DNA of 64,000 bases from Limnanthes douglasii subsp. nivea (Eukaryota; Streptophyta; Magnoliopsida; Brassicales; Limnanthaceae): NCBI GenBank assembly GCA_036936605.1, contig JAUPFV010000005.1, forward strand, positions 57,866,742-57,930,741, given 5' to 3'. Below are positions 1 through 9,559 of the stretch, piece by piece. The position numbers were made by a program, and so were the translations under genes. The notes beneath the pieces were generated by a model. The model saw only the letters and a list, made by a program, of their open reading frames with translations, did no database searches and had not been told where the DNA came from. Within the stretch, counting starts at the first letter, position 1. Every line of letters starts with the position of its first letter.

Positions 1-369
1 AATCATACTAGTCGAAAATCCAATTTTTTTTTTTACAGAATTATATTACATTGAAGTAATCTATGGACCCAGTAATTTGTATAATTTTCTATTAAGAAAT
101 AAACTAGAAACTCTGAATATATTTTCCAGCCTGATGGTAATGGCAATCTTGTTCGAAACTCGATTATCTTGATGGCAAGATAAGACGCGAGCTGCAATGT
201 TTTAAAAAAAAATTCGAAGAAATAAATATTTGAAATCAAGATCTTTGGTTAATAGCGAAATCAGAAACATCAATCAGATAACAAAACCACAAGAAAGAAA
301 ACAACACATCGATTTCTAAGTTTGAATTAAATTTACAACCAAAAACCCTAAATCCCCAAATTCCATAAC

Positions 370-786
370 CTAATAACTTGTAAACTTTGTAACAGCCTTC
401 GTTCCTTCAAATACAACATGTTTAGCCAATTCACCAAACAACACCAACCTCACCACAGTCTGGATTTCCCTTAAAGTGATAGTCGGTTTCTTGTTGTACC
501 TTGCAAGCTTCGCAGACTCATCAGCCAATTTCTCGAAGATATCGTTGATGAAACTGTTCATGATTCCCATAGCTTTGCTGGAAATACCGATATCGGGATG
601 AACCCGCTTCAAGATCTTGAAGATGTAGATCTTGTACGTCTCGACGCTTTTCTTGGATCGTTTCTTCTTTTTATCAGCTCCGACGCCAGCTTCTTTTGGT
701 AACTTCTTTCTGGCCTTTGGTTTCTTCTCAGCTCCTACGGCAGCCAAAGGATATTTCTTGGCGACCTTCTTCTCAGTCAGCTTGCT
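370..786 (-). pseudogene. histone H2B-like gene without an ATG
   Basis: The reading frame encodes a nearly full plant H2B: a lysine-rich N-terminal tail, then the histone fold with [28 protein letters not shown] and the C-terminal [10 protein letters not shown] block. H2B pairs with H2A in the nucleosome. The frame is open from 786 inward, but no in-frame ATG lies between the upstream in-frame TAG (817-819) and the histone fold. The only possible starts in the tail are TTG or CTG codons. Three near-invariant C-terminal positions are changed: the usual LVLPGELAKHAVSEGT reads F for P, V for A and F for S. The final residue is Y instead of S. Absence of introns is normal for H2B. I read it as a decayed or retroposed copy; a diverged variant with a non-AUG start is less likely. 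Confidence 0.75.
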
Positions 787-966
787 ATTATTGATTTTGA
801 TTAGGAAATGAGTTTTCTAGAGAGAGATTAATTGAAGAAGAGAAATAATTTTCTGATTTTGATTGGTGAGATGCGAGCTGCAACTTGAATTTGATAAAAA
901 AGAAAAAAAAGAAAAGGGAAAAGAGAAAAGAGAAAAGAGAGAAAAGAGATAGTCAGCTGGAAAAGG

Positions 967-974
967 TTTATATA
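967..974 (-). promoter_or_regulatory. TATA box upstream of the H2B-like copy
   Basis: On the minus strand this reads TATATAAA, about 180 bases before the open H2B frame. It is followed downstream by a purine/pyrimidine-rich leader (A/G-rich on the plus strand, 895-950). Position fits a core promoter, so the copy may have kept its promoter although its start codon is gone. A chance match is possible in such AT-rich DNA. Confidence 0.4.
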
Positions 975-1114
975 TTAAGGGTATTTTAGTAAAATTTGGG
1001 ATCTCATTATAGCTGAAAAAGGTCTCATTATAACAGGGTCTCATTATAACAAAAACGTGTCTCGGTTTAGCAGTGCCCAATAATTAAACTACGAAATGCT
1101 AACAACCAACATGC

Positions 1115-1493
1115 TCAATCGTCGAAGTCAAATCCCAAGTTGTCGTCAGAATCAATCCCCTCCTCCCTTTCCGTAATTTTATCTTGAAGATACGCTACCA
1201 TATCCCTAGTGATGTAGTCTACCACCGTCATGTTCCAGACGGTGGCTGCTTCTTGCTTAATTTTATATGGCAAAAACAAAAAATGATCCATCGGTTTGCA
1301 AGAAAATGTACCTCTGCTTGATTTGTTCACGGTTGTGCAGGACTAGACCTCTAGTTCCTAAACGACCGTAGCTGTAGTATATCTTACAAAGGACTCGCTC
1401 GAAAAACGCATCGCTAGTATCTTCCCCAATCTCTCGGTGGGCAATCTTCACCGCCTCAAGCAAATGGTAGTCTTCATGAGGAGTAAACTCCAT
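1115..1493 (-). pseudogene. SANT/Myb-like protein gene (left member of divergent pair)
   Basis: An ATG at 1493 opens a 76-codon frame containing FTPHEDYHLLEAV and FFERVLCKIYYSYG, a short SANT/Myb-like helical pattern of the sort found in plant Myb/SANT or PIF/Harbinger-accessory proteins. A second frame (about 1300-1115) continues with VVDYITRDMVAYLQDK and ends in the acidic tail DSDDNLGFDFDD. The two frames could be joined by a small intron (a GTACAT donor lies at 1311), but I found no nearby acceptor that keeps frame, so a frameshift is equally likely. The gene is homologous to the plus-strand gene at 2017: both share E-D-x-x-L near the start, LCK-[IM]-Y and a following YG. A TATATATAAA box lies about 75 bases upstream. 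DNA binding is inferred only from the fold. Confidence 0.45.
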
Positions 1494-1567
1494 TTGATAA
1501 ACTGTTTATGTTTAATGAGTGTTTCAGAATGTTAGATAGTTCTCACGTTGATGCTGTTTTGAGTCCC

Positions 1568-1577
1568 TTTATATATA
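1568..1577 (-). promoter_or_regulatory. TATA box for the left SANT-like gene
   Basis: The minus strand reads TATATATAAA here, about 75 bases upstream of the ATG at 1493. This is a good spacing for a plant core promoter. Confidence 0.5.
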
Positions 1578-1617
1578 GGTTTTTAGGGCGGGAGTTTTTA
1601 ATAAAATGGAGTCAAGT

Positions 1618-1885
1618 TTGGAGGGAGTTTTGAATTTTTGAGAATCAGCGAGAGTTTTTCAATTTTTGAGAATGAGCGGGAGTTTTAAATTTTTGAGAAT
1701 GAGCGGGACTTTTCAATTTTTGAGAATGAGCGGGACTTTTTCATTTTTTGAGAATGAACGGGAGTTTTCAATTTTTGAGAATGAGCGGGAGTTTTCATTT
1801 TTTTGAGAATGAGGGGACTTTTCATTTTTTGAGAATGAGCGGGAGTTTTCAGTTTTTGAGAATGAGAGGGAGTTTTCAATTTACA
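1618..1885. repeat. nine-copy minisatellite of about 27-30 bp
   Basis: Nine imperfect tandem units share the core TTTTTGAGAATGAGCGGGA. Units differ by single-base changes and by T-run length. The array lies between the TATA boxes of two divergently transcribed SANT-like genes, so it fills most of their shared upstream region. The minus-strand frame through it (1685-1951) only translates the repeat and is not a gene. Confidence 0.9.
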
Positions 1886-1958
1886 TGTCCTATTCACTTT
1901 ACACGTGTCACGTTTTCGTTCGTCTAACTGGATTACGTTATCTGAAAACAAAATTGTC

Positions 1959-1966
1959 TATAAATA
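1959..1966 (+). promoter_or_regulatory. TATA box for the right SANT-like gene
   Basis: TATAAATA, 50 bases upstream of the ATG at 2017. Together with the minus-strand box at 1568-1577 it defines a divergent promoter pair about 380 bases apart. Confidence 0.55.
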
Positions 1967-2016
1967 GATGTTGTATCCATATTAAAGGGTAAACTAGTTG
2001 AAAAATTAAGCAAAAA

Positions 2017-2441
2017 ATGTGTCCATGGACTGAGTTGGAAGATCAATATCTGATGATGACATCAGTTGAAGTTGGTAACACGAACATGATAGAGGGGGGG
2101 GGGGGGGTAAAAAGTACTGGGAGGCATTACTATGCAAGATGTACTTCCTATACGGAATTAATGGTGTTCAGCCGCCTAGAATTTCAAGGCGTGTTGATGA
2201 GGTGGAAGCTAGGTGGTCAATCCTAGTCACATTCCGTCAACATCCAGTTTCTGGCCTGACCGAATTGGAACATCGTGTTGCGTGTAACCGGTTCAACTGT
2301 TAGGTCACGGATTCGATAACCGAGAAGCCACTGGATCGAGTCTGTTCTGACATTATCGACATCCGCTTAGAGGAAATGCGTGATTACCAGGATGAGAAAG
2401 AAGAAAAGAGGTTGATGAAATGGAACTTACCTGATAGATAA
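2017..2441 (+). pseudogene. SANT/Myb-like protein gene (right member), frame broken at a G14 tract
   Basis: An ATG at 2017 opens MCPWTELEDQYLMMTSVEVG, then runs into 14 consecutive G (2094-2107). After the run the SANT-like homology continues one frame over: KKYWEALLCKMYFLYG, then RRVDEVEARWSILVTF. This aligns with the left member at 1115-1493. An in-frame TAG follows at 2301, then 45 more open codons rich in charged residues (EEMRDYQDEKEEKR) to a TAA at 2439. The G-run length therefore decides whether the first part is readable. Contraction or expansion of the run, or a sequencing error in it, would explain the shift. The TAG suggests a real pseudogene or a shorter product. Function unknown; DNA-binding accessory protein is the best family-level guess. 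Confidence 0.5.
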
Positions 2442-2444
2442 ACT

Positions 2445-2685
2445 ATGATTTGAGTATGTGTTTGACTGTGAGTTTCTTGCTACGTTTGAGTGTGAGTTTC
2501 AGTTTATTATTGAGTGTGTGTTTCAATTTAAGTTTGAGCGTGTGTGTGTGTTTCAGTTTTAGTTTAAGTGTGCATTTCAGTTTGTGTTTGAGTGAGTGTT
2601 TGAATTTGTGTTTGAGTGTGTGTTTCAATTAGTGTTTGAGTTTATGTATGAGTTTGTGTTTCAGTTTATGTTGACTTTATATTTC
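2445..2685. repeat. degenerate tandem repeat, GTTTGAGTGTGTGTTTCAGTTT type
   Basis: A low-complexity array of interleaved GTTTGAG, TGTGTGTTT and TTTCAGTTT words starts immediately after the stop of the SANT-like gene. Both strands give open frames of repetitive Leu/Ser/Val or Lys/His/Leu peptides, which are artefacts of the repeat. Confidence 0.75.
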
Positions 2686-2699
2686 GTACTAAAGGTATG

Positions 2700-3362
2700 T
2701 TGCGAGTAATAATAAAATGATATAATATCAAATGAAATACTATAAAAAAATAAAGGTAAAACTTACCATATAATGTTTTTCAATCGTACAAGCTCTGACT
2801 CTTACTACACAACTTGAGCATTCAACTGTCGAAGAACTTGCCTTCTTCTTAAAGAACACATAACGGAATGTTCTAGAGAGTAGGAACCCATATCTATTCT
2901 AAACAAATATGAAGACTTACAATTTGGTAGGTGAAACGAGGGAGACAAGGCTGGACGAAATGAGGTTTAGTGGGAGCAAAACATCTTCTTGAAGAAGATA
3001 GAACCGCCATTCTTATGTTACTTCTGTTCGAACAAAAAAACCAATGCTTTCTTTTTATCTCTTTTTGGATATTTATCTGTTAATATGATAATGTAATTTT
3101 GATTTGATTTATGGGGGGTGGGGGTTCAGGATAAGTGATATATAAAAGTAGATTTGAGTCTTTTCAGATTACTATTGAACTTGGTGGAGTGGTGGTTCGG
3201 GCAGTTAATGATTCAGATAACCCGACCGATACATTGAGTAGATTTGAGTCTTTTCAGACTACTGTTGAAGTCCATTCTAAAATTCTAAACGGATAAAATT
3301 GAGTTGGAATCGAACCCATAAAATTGATAAATTGAAAGCAAGCATACAATAAATAAAAGCAG
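2700..3362. other. non-coding stretch with one spaced direct repeat
   Basis: No gene is visible. A direct repeat of about 32 bp, built on GATTTGAGTCTTTTCAGA and differing at few bases, occurs at 3148-3179 and 3238-3269. Otherwise AT-rich. Confidence 0.5.
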
Positions 3363-5712
3363 TCATAAAATAAACCAGTTACAAAATATAATGCTAACGT
3401 CGAAAAGTCTGACAAAAGTATGCTGCGAGTAATAATCAGTGACGTCTATACCTCTCAGCGATCCTGCACATGTGAAGGGCGGTCTGTACCAGATCTTCGT
3501 ACTCCAGTGTCGGTATCGATGGAGCAAACCGAGCAATCTGCTCGTATCCTGCATAGTCAGCAGCACCCTACAGCTCCAACCGAGGACCTCCAACTGCAGC
3601 AGAGCTACTAACAATATACCACAGCTTCTTCTTCACCCAAATATAGTACATCGGGTCGACACTCTCTCCACTACCAGTGTACAACAGTCCATCAGGTGCG
3701 TACACATGGTACGACCAATCCCTCCACAACTGAGCATCCCCAACGTATCTGCTGACCATTTTTTTCCCTGATTTTTTTCGATATAGGAGGGCGTATATCT
3801 TTAGGAATCAGCTGTACAAAGCCCATCTGTCGAGTGACACGATTAGGGTAATACGTCACAATCACGTCGAACGCCTTAAGCGTCAACTCAACCCAAGTAA
3901 TCAGCTGGAACAGATGATGGTCCCGTAAGTGTACGAAGGAAATGAAAATGACCTGTAAATAAATAAATGAACAAGTTAGCCATTTATATTAGTAAAAATA
4001 CTTAAAATTAAAAAGAACAAATATGACTTATATCTGACTCCGTTCACGTCGAAGTACATGTCTCAACTGCCTGCGCACATCGTGAGAAACGCCAATCTTC
4101 TGTCGAGTGACACGATTAGGGTAATAGGTCACAATCACGTCGAACGCCTTAAGCGTCAACTCAACCCAAGTAATCAGCTGGAACAGATGATGGTCCCGTA
4201 AGTGTACGAAGGGAATGAAAATAACCTGTAAATAAATAAATGAACAAGTTAGCCATTTATATTAGTAAAAATACTTAAAATTAAAAAGAACAAATATGAC
4301 TTATATCTGACTCCATTCACGTCGAAGTACATGTCTCAACTGCCTGCGCACATCGTGAGAAACGCCAATCTTCTGCGGCGCATGTCGGCACATATGGGGC
4401 ATAGACAGGTCATAATCGTAAAACAGTGGAGCCCGGAGCTGAACAAACTGGGAAAATATCCACGACTCGAGCATTCCTATGAACCCGCAAAAGCCTCCCG
4501 TACCATGCAGAGATCCCTGACTAAGGGAGTGGTACAGCTGTGCTAAAACCAACTGACCCCAGTTGAACCTATGCATACCCTGGTATTGGTTTATGAACTC
4601 GAGGTAATCTAAAGGAATGTTATTGCCGGTTTTGTTGGCATAGATAGTGGTACCTAACAAGAACAATATGTAGGCACCAGTGGCATGATCTACCCTCTCA
4701 TCTGTGATCCTACTATCACTATACCTATCACCCGTAAATGTAGTGCGCAGCCACACAAGGTTCACACTACTAGCATTCCTAAGATTTTTACTCAAATCAG
4801 CTAGTCGTACACCTAGCATGCTAGTATAAGTCCTAATCCGCTCAACATCTGAGTCAAAAGATAATACATCAAAAGACCTACCTACAACCGGTAATCTAGT
4901 GATGCCGAAGACATCGTCCAAGGTCAATGTAATCTCCTCGAAAGAGAAATTGAATCAAGAAGTCTCCTCATGCCATCGCTCAAGGAATTCCTCGACCAAA
5001 TGGAGGTTGGTATGCCAACGGAAGAGTGCCTCGACGAAAGCGCCAAAAATAGTATCCATCACCTTGACGTACCCTTCTCTGCTTTTTGAAGTCCCATCCG
5101 TGGAGACTATCGTACATAGCGAAGCATCGCAGGGAAACCCTATCCTGCAATATGTATCAAACACGTAAGAAAATTATAGAACGATCAATATAAACATATG
5201 TATCAAATACGTAAGAAAGTGATAATACTTACATCTCCGTGATAGACACTGAACGCCTCGTGCTGGGTGTAATCGGGATAGAGAGTCGGGATGTGCGGCA
5301 TCACCGACAAGAACTCATGATCCTCAGCCTCGGGTGCTTGGGATGCGTGGGGTGCCACCTCGGGTGAGTGGGGTGCATTGTCCTCATACTATGAATGTGA
5401 GGCCTCAGGTGCCTCCGCCCGCTCCACCCCCTCTATATCCTCCGGTGCATCTGCATCATCAACGTAAGAAAGGTCAGGTACCTGCGAAGAAGAACCTGCC
5501 CCTGTGCTACCGGCAGCAATAGGAATGTCATCGTCATTTCGATGACGACAGAGATGTCGTTTCGTCCGCGTATCAGGAGTCTGTCCCTCACTGGGACCTG
5601 CCTCTACATGCTCGGGCAAAACTCTAGCCTCTGCCACTTCACGCGCCAAACGCGCTTCGCGTGCCCTCGATTTCTTAAACGGATTTTTGAGTGTCATCTT
5701 GGAGTGCCTCAT
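3363..5712 (-). pseudogene. plant mobile domain (PMD/MAIN-like) protein pseudogene
   Basis: Read on the minus strand from an ATG at 5712, exon 1 encodes a polar N-terminal region rich in Ala, Glu and Asp. A GTAAGT donor near 5230 and a CAG acceptor near 5145 lead into the conserved part. FLERWHEET, then FSFEEITLTLDDVFGI, match the signature of plant mobile domain proteins (retrotransposon-derived, MAIN/PP7-like family). The rest of the domain (4927-4301) follows with RVDHATGAYILFLLGTTIYA. Further exons lie at about 4230-3827 and 3760-3363. Defects: an in-frame TAG near 5384, an in-frame TGA at 4952-4954 inside the domain, a frameshift between about 3760 and 3700, and a 273-bp tandem duplication over an exon-intron boundary. 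Family members act in silencing and genome stability in Arabidopsis; this copy is probably dead. Confidence 0.7.
3828..4373. repeat. 273-bp tandem duplication inside the PMD pseudogene
   Basis: Copy 1 (3828-4100) and copy 2 (4101-4373) are directly adjacent, the same length, and differ at about four bases. Each holds the end of one exon, an intron with a TTATTTACAG acceptor on the minus strand, and the start of the next exon. The duplication therefore repeats a splice junction. Confidence 0.9.
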
Positions 5713-5782
5713 CTTGTAAAAACAACATAAAGTAATATGTATTAGTGAGACGACACAAACAAGTATTTTGTAAGCGTAAGTG

Positions 5783-5847
5783 GTCGCATGAGACAGCTTA
5801 AGCCGTCTGTCGCATGAGACGACAATACACACCCCGTCTCATGCGAC
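5783..5847. repeat. GTCGCATGAGAC direct and inverted repeats (hairpin)
   Basis: GTCGCATGAGACG (5809-5821) is followed after 13 bases by its exact reverse complement CGTCTCATGCGAC (5835-5847). A third copy in direct orientation lies at 5783-5794. The block is just upstream of the PMD pseudogene start. It could fold into a 13-bp stem or act as a repeated binding site; no function is known. Confidence 0.7.
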
Positions 5848-7249
5848 GAGGTGTTGTCTTGGTTGCACGATCGTGCTACCAACAGCAACGAAAACCCAAA
5901 TCCTAAAACCCACCAAAGCAGCCTCATTTCACTAAAAATCAAACACAGAAACATAGATCCTAGCAAAACTAACAAGAATACAATACTAATCTAACAAAAC
6001 AACACCTAAAATCATGCCACAATCGAACTTTTGAAATCGAAACCTAAAAACCAAATTTTCAACAGTTTATACCTAACGAAATCTAAAAAAATTTATAGCA
6101 TGAGGTTTGTATTACTTACCTTTATGTTTTGCTGAGTTTCGATTCTTGAAAAATCGAGTTTGATTGAGAGGTTTTTAGAAAGAGAGAGAAAAAAAGAGAA
6201 GAAAAAAATGGTGAGAGATTTATCAAACCCTTTTATGCCTAGGTTTTCTAAAAAGGACAAATTTGTCCAAAATTAGATGAGAGATATATCAAATGGGTAT
6301 AAAATCCAGCGGTTTAAGATCTATCAAAATGTGTCTTATTTCTAGCATGACCCTTTTTAGAATCCATAAATATTCTTCCCTTTTCTAATAAATACTATTG
6401 GTAAAGTTTTGCGTATTAATTGTAAAATTTATAAAATAAAATTAATTAGTTAAAACTTTAAAAATTATTAATTGGACAACTTTTTATCTATTAATGCTAT
6501 TTTTTTTTAATTTATGTTAAAACTTTTAAAATAATTTGGACATTGATTCTATTCGTACTTTCCTTTAGAAACAAAATAAAATATACCATTCTTGGGCAAT
6601 CGCATAAGAAAGCGTTTCAAAAAAATAAAATATACTATTTTTATCGGTGTCGGCTTTTAATGTATAAAAACAAACAACAGTACCAAAATTTAATGTGATT
6701 TCAACCAAGTTCAAACCGATTTGATTCTGCTGCAGTTCCCGATTTATCAACAGCCCTGTGTATTACTAATGAAGTCAAATTGTTTTTTTTTGGAAAAAAG
6801 GAAAAATGCAAGTTTTGCTATAATCTTTAAATACATTGCCGATTCGGTGGAGAGAAAAGTTTTGTTTTAGCTTTGTAAAAGTTATAAAAATACTTTTGCT
6901 CTATAGCACTATAAACTGAGACTGACAGAAAGTAAATGATGTTTGCTTCCGCGTGAAGAAAATCTTAGCATACTAAAAGAACGATCTCTCGTATCATAAG
7001 ATATTCATCTTATTTCGCATGTTTTTTTAACACAGGAACATAAAAACCTCCAACAAAAGCAACAAACAAAACATAGATCCTTATATAATCAGGAACATAA
7101 GATTAAGAAGACCTAACAGAAGCAAAACATAAGAAGATCCAACAGAAGCAAAACATAAGTCCCCAAGGGATAAGGGATAAGATCTCACAGAAGTAAAACA
7201 TAGAGTCTTAGGTGTAAGACTAGAAAACCATTCTTGCATAATGATTCTT
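5848..7249. other. AT-rich intergenic stretch
   Basis: No gene recognised. 7040-7200 contains three or four imperfect repeats of AACAGAAGCAAAACATAAG; these lie just 3' of the P450 gene and may belong to its 3' untranslated region. A run of nine T at about 6782 would be a run of A on the P450 sense strand. Confidence 0.4.
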
Positions 7250-8719
7250 TCAAATAGATGAGCGCTTCTTGATTATTGCGCGACAATTGTCTGTAGGCCT
7301 CGAATGCGGCAGATACATTGTCGGACTATTCGGGTTAAGCCTTTCCATCCGGTAGTTGAGGAGGAAATGGTGAAGATATATGGAGATTTCAAGCTTGGCT
7401 AAATCATTTCCAGGGCACAACCTTGTTCCTCCACCAAATGGAATGAAGCTACCGGCTTTCGGGGTAAAATTATCCCATCTCGATGGATTAAATTCTCTTG
7501 GGTTTTCGTAAATTTGATCGTCGAGGTGAACAGCCCTGAACCACACAAGGACCTTCCAACCCTTTGGTATCATATAATCACCCATTTTGACATCCTTTTT
7601 AGCTTCCCGAAAGACAACAAGGGAGAATGTTATGATACGCATGGTCTCGTCGATCACCTTTGAAAGATAGTCCATTTCTCGAATTTCTTTAAGAGTCAAT
7701 CCTTTCTGGGTTGCTGGCCTCTTTTCTATGATGTTCAACTGCTCCTCCCGAGCTTTCTGTAGAATCTCAGGATGAGCTTGAAGGAAGACGGTAGCCCACA
7801 TTATAGTATGGCCAGAAGATTCATGGCCTGCATTCAAATACATGACCAAAATATCTATGATTTCCTCGTCGTCCAATCTTCGTCCATTTTCATCTTCAGC
7901 CTCAATAAGATAGTCCATCATGTCTTTCTTCCTGGATGAGAAGCCACTCTTCTTCTTCAAATTTCTTCGCTCGGTTACAGTAGATTGTAGAATAGCAACA
8001 AGATTTTTTCTAGCCTTTAGAGCTTTATGGTAAGCGAATCCCGGGAGATTGATGGCCATTGCTCTAACTCCGTAATTGAGCGAAGTATATTCCTTCTCCA
8101 AGGCCTCCATAATGTTCTCACTCTCTGTGCCGAGGAAGATGTGCATTATGATCTTAAAAGTAAGTTTGCGGACTTGAGTTAGATACTCGATCTCCCCCAT
8201 CTTGGACCATTTCTCCAACCCTGATGTCACAATATCTTCTATATACTCCAAGTAGACAGATAATGCTTCATGTCCGTTGATGGGTGCCATGGTTAGACGC
8301 CTAAGACGTTTGTGTTCCTCGTAAGGGATGCTCACGAAAGATTTCTTTCCAATAAGCTCTAAAGTGGATTTTGGCCAACCTGGTTGGAAATTGTCATCGT
8401 CGGTTAGCGCTTTCCTGCAGGTATCCGGGAGTGTAACAATCACGCTCGGCTTCCCAAACATATGTGCTTTGTAAATCCCAGTACGGCCATACTTGGTGAT
8501 GTAGGAGTTGACAAAGGAATCAGGAGTAGTGGTCTTGAAAGCCTTAAGGAAAGACCTCATGTTTCCGATGAAAGGCCATCCTAAGTCTCCCGGTGGCAAA
8601 GAGTACTTGATGTCTCCCAAGCTTGACTCATAAATCCAAGAGTTTGTCTTTTTGAGTAGCCATTCTAAACCCACTAGACCACAAAAGATGCTTATGAGGT
8701 ACACCCATATAGGATCCAT
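7250..8719 (-). CDS. KAO: CYP88A-type cytochrome P450, ent-kaurenoic acid oxidase-like, intronless
   Basis: A 489-residue uninterrupted frame with an ATG start at 8719. It begins with a hydrophobic membrane anchor (residues 4-20), followed by the Pro-rich hinge LPPGDLGWPFIGNM. I-helix motif AGHESSGH is at 297-304, the ExxR pair at E358/R361, PSRW as the PERF equivalent, and the haem loop PFGGGTRLCPG with Cys435. KYGRTGIYKAHMFG, EEHKRLRRLT and LNYGVRAM are hallmarks of CYP88A. That family oxidises ent-kaurenoic acid to GA12 in gibberellin synthesis at the ER. Catalytic motifs are intact and the length is right. The oddity is the absence of introns: the CYP88A genes I know of are split by several. 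It is probably a retrocopy or lineage-specific intron-loss copy. Changed substrate use cannot be excluded, since CYP88 relatives also act on triterpenes. Confidence 0.9.
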   Translation of the reverse strand: MDPIWVYLISIFCGLVGLEWLLKKTNSWIYESSLGDIKYSLPPGDLGWPFIGNMRSFLKAFKTTTPDSFVNSYITKYGRTGIYKAHMFGKPSVIVTLPDTCRKALTDDDNFQPGWPKSTLELIGKKSFVSIPYEEHKRLRRLTMAPINGHEALSVYLEYIEDIVTSGLEKWSKMGEIEYLTQVRKLTFKIIMHIFLGTESENIMEALEKEYTSLNYGVRAMAINLPGFAYHKALKARKNLVAILQSTVTERRNLKKKSGFSSRKKDMMDYLIEAEDENGRRLDDEEIIDILVMYLNAGHESSGHTIMWATVFLQAHPEILQKAREEQLNIIEKRPATQKGLTLKEIREMDYLSKVIDETMRIITFSLVVFREAKKDVKMGDYMIPKGWKVLVWFRAVHLDDQIYENPREFNPSRWDNFTPKAGSFIPFGGGTRLCPGNDLAKLEISIYLHHFLLNYRMERLNPNSPTMYLPHSRPTDNCRAIIKKRSSI

Positions 8720-8794
8720 AGCTCTTGCTCTATAATCTTTATTAAAAAAACACTCTTTTCTATTTCAGATATTAAGAGTGACAAACCAACCCGC

Positions 8795-8802
8795 TATTTA
8801 TA
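8795..8802 (-). promoter_or_regulatory. TATA box of the CYP88A-like gene
   Basis: The minus strand reads TATAAATA, 76 bases before the ATG. Spacing implies a leader of about 40-50 bases. A proper core promoter supports expression of the intronless copy. Confidence 0.6.
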
Positions 8803-8849
8803 AGAACCAGAGATGAGTGAGGTAGAGGTTGATGTACAGATACCGAGAT

Positions 8850-9559
8850 AGAGAAAGGTTCTTATTTTTGGTAAATTCATATTGAAAGGTGTCATTTCAT
8901 AATCATTCCTTTTTTTTTTCTCAGTCCTGATTTTCTTTTCTTTTCATGTCAAGTGACTTTTAATTCGTAACTATATTTAAAAGTGTTATCCAACAATACC
9001 AAAACAATATTATTTCTTTTTATTATCCAAATACAACGTGTTATCACCTACTTCTTTTTTTCCTTTCTTGAAAAATTAGATTTTATTAAATTAAAATAAA
9101 AATTAAAATACAACATTGCAAAGGCTCAACCCTTGCCAGGATGATTTTAATCGAGTCGAATCTTTTTTAAACAATCCATCCATGAAACAACTATCAATAT
9201 ATCAATAAGATAAACATTTATCATATTTTATTTTTATTAGATTTCAGAATTTCAAACTTTTTTGATTTTGAATTGGATGCTTTTAATTTAGAATAAATTA
9301 AGTGTTTCTTTAATCTTCTAGTTTTAAATAAGTCATGTCTAAGCTTTCGACCTGAGTAATTGCTCTGAGCTGAGCTTGAGCTTGGTTCATGTTGTAATCT
9401 AGTTTGTACCAGTCTTTTAGCGATTATTTAACCAAAAAGTATGCTACTTCTATTAGATATTAAACTCCTGGACCAATCAATTAGAGGAGACATGAACCAT
9501 GAAGTCTTTCATCTTTCCAACATTTTAATAAGCTGAGTAGAATAAACTTCTATATCCAG
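8850..9559. other. AT-rich stretch between P450 promoter and LINE remnant
   Basis: No gene recognised. The right part (about 9350-9559) may be the decayed 3' end of the LINE lying to its right. Confidence 0.3.

Noticed and set aside
817..1080. 87-codon minus-strand frame upstream of the H2B copy
   Set aside because: Translates a purine/pyrimidine-rich leader and three short repeats of GGTCTCATTATA; no protein features.
1685..1951. 88-codon minus-strand frame of repeated Lys-Thr-Pro-Ala-His-Ser
   Set aside because: It only translates the 27-30-bp minisatellite.
2443..2632. open frames on both strands made of Leu/Ser/Val or Lys/His/Leu
   Set aside because: Low-complexity tandem repeat; both strands are open only because the repeat lacks stops.
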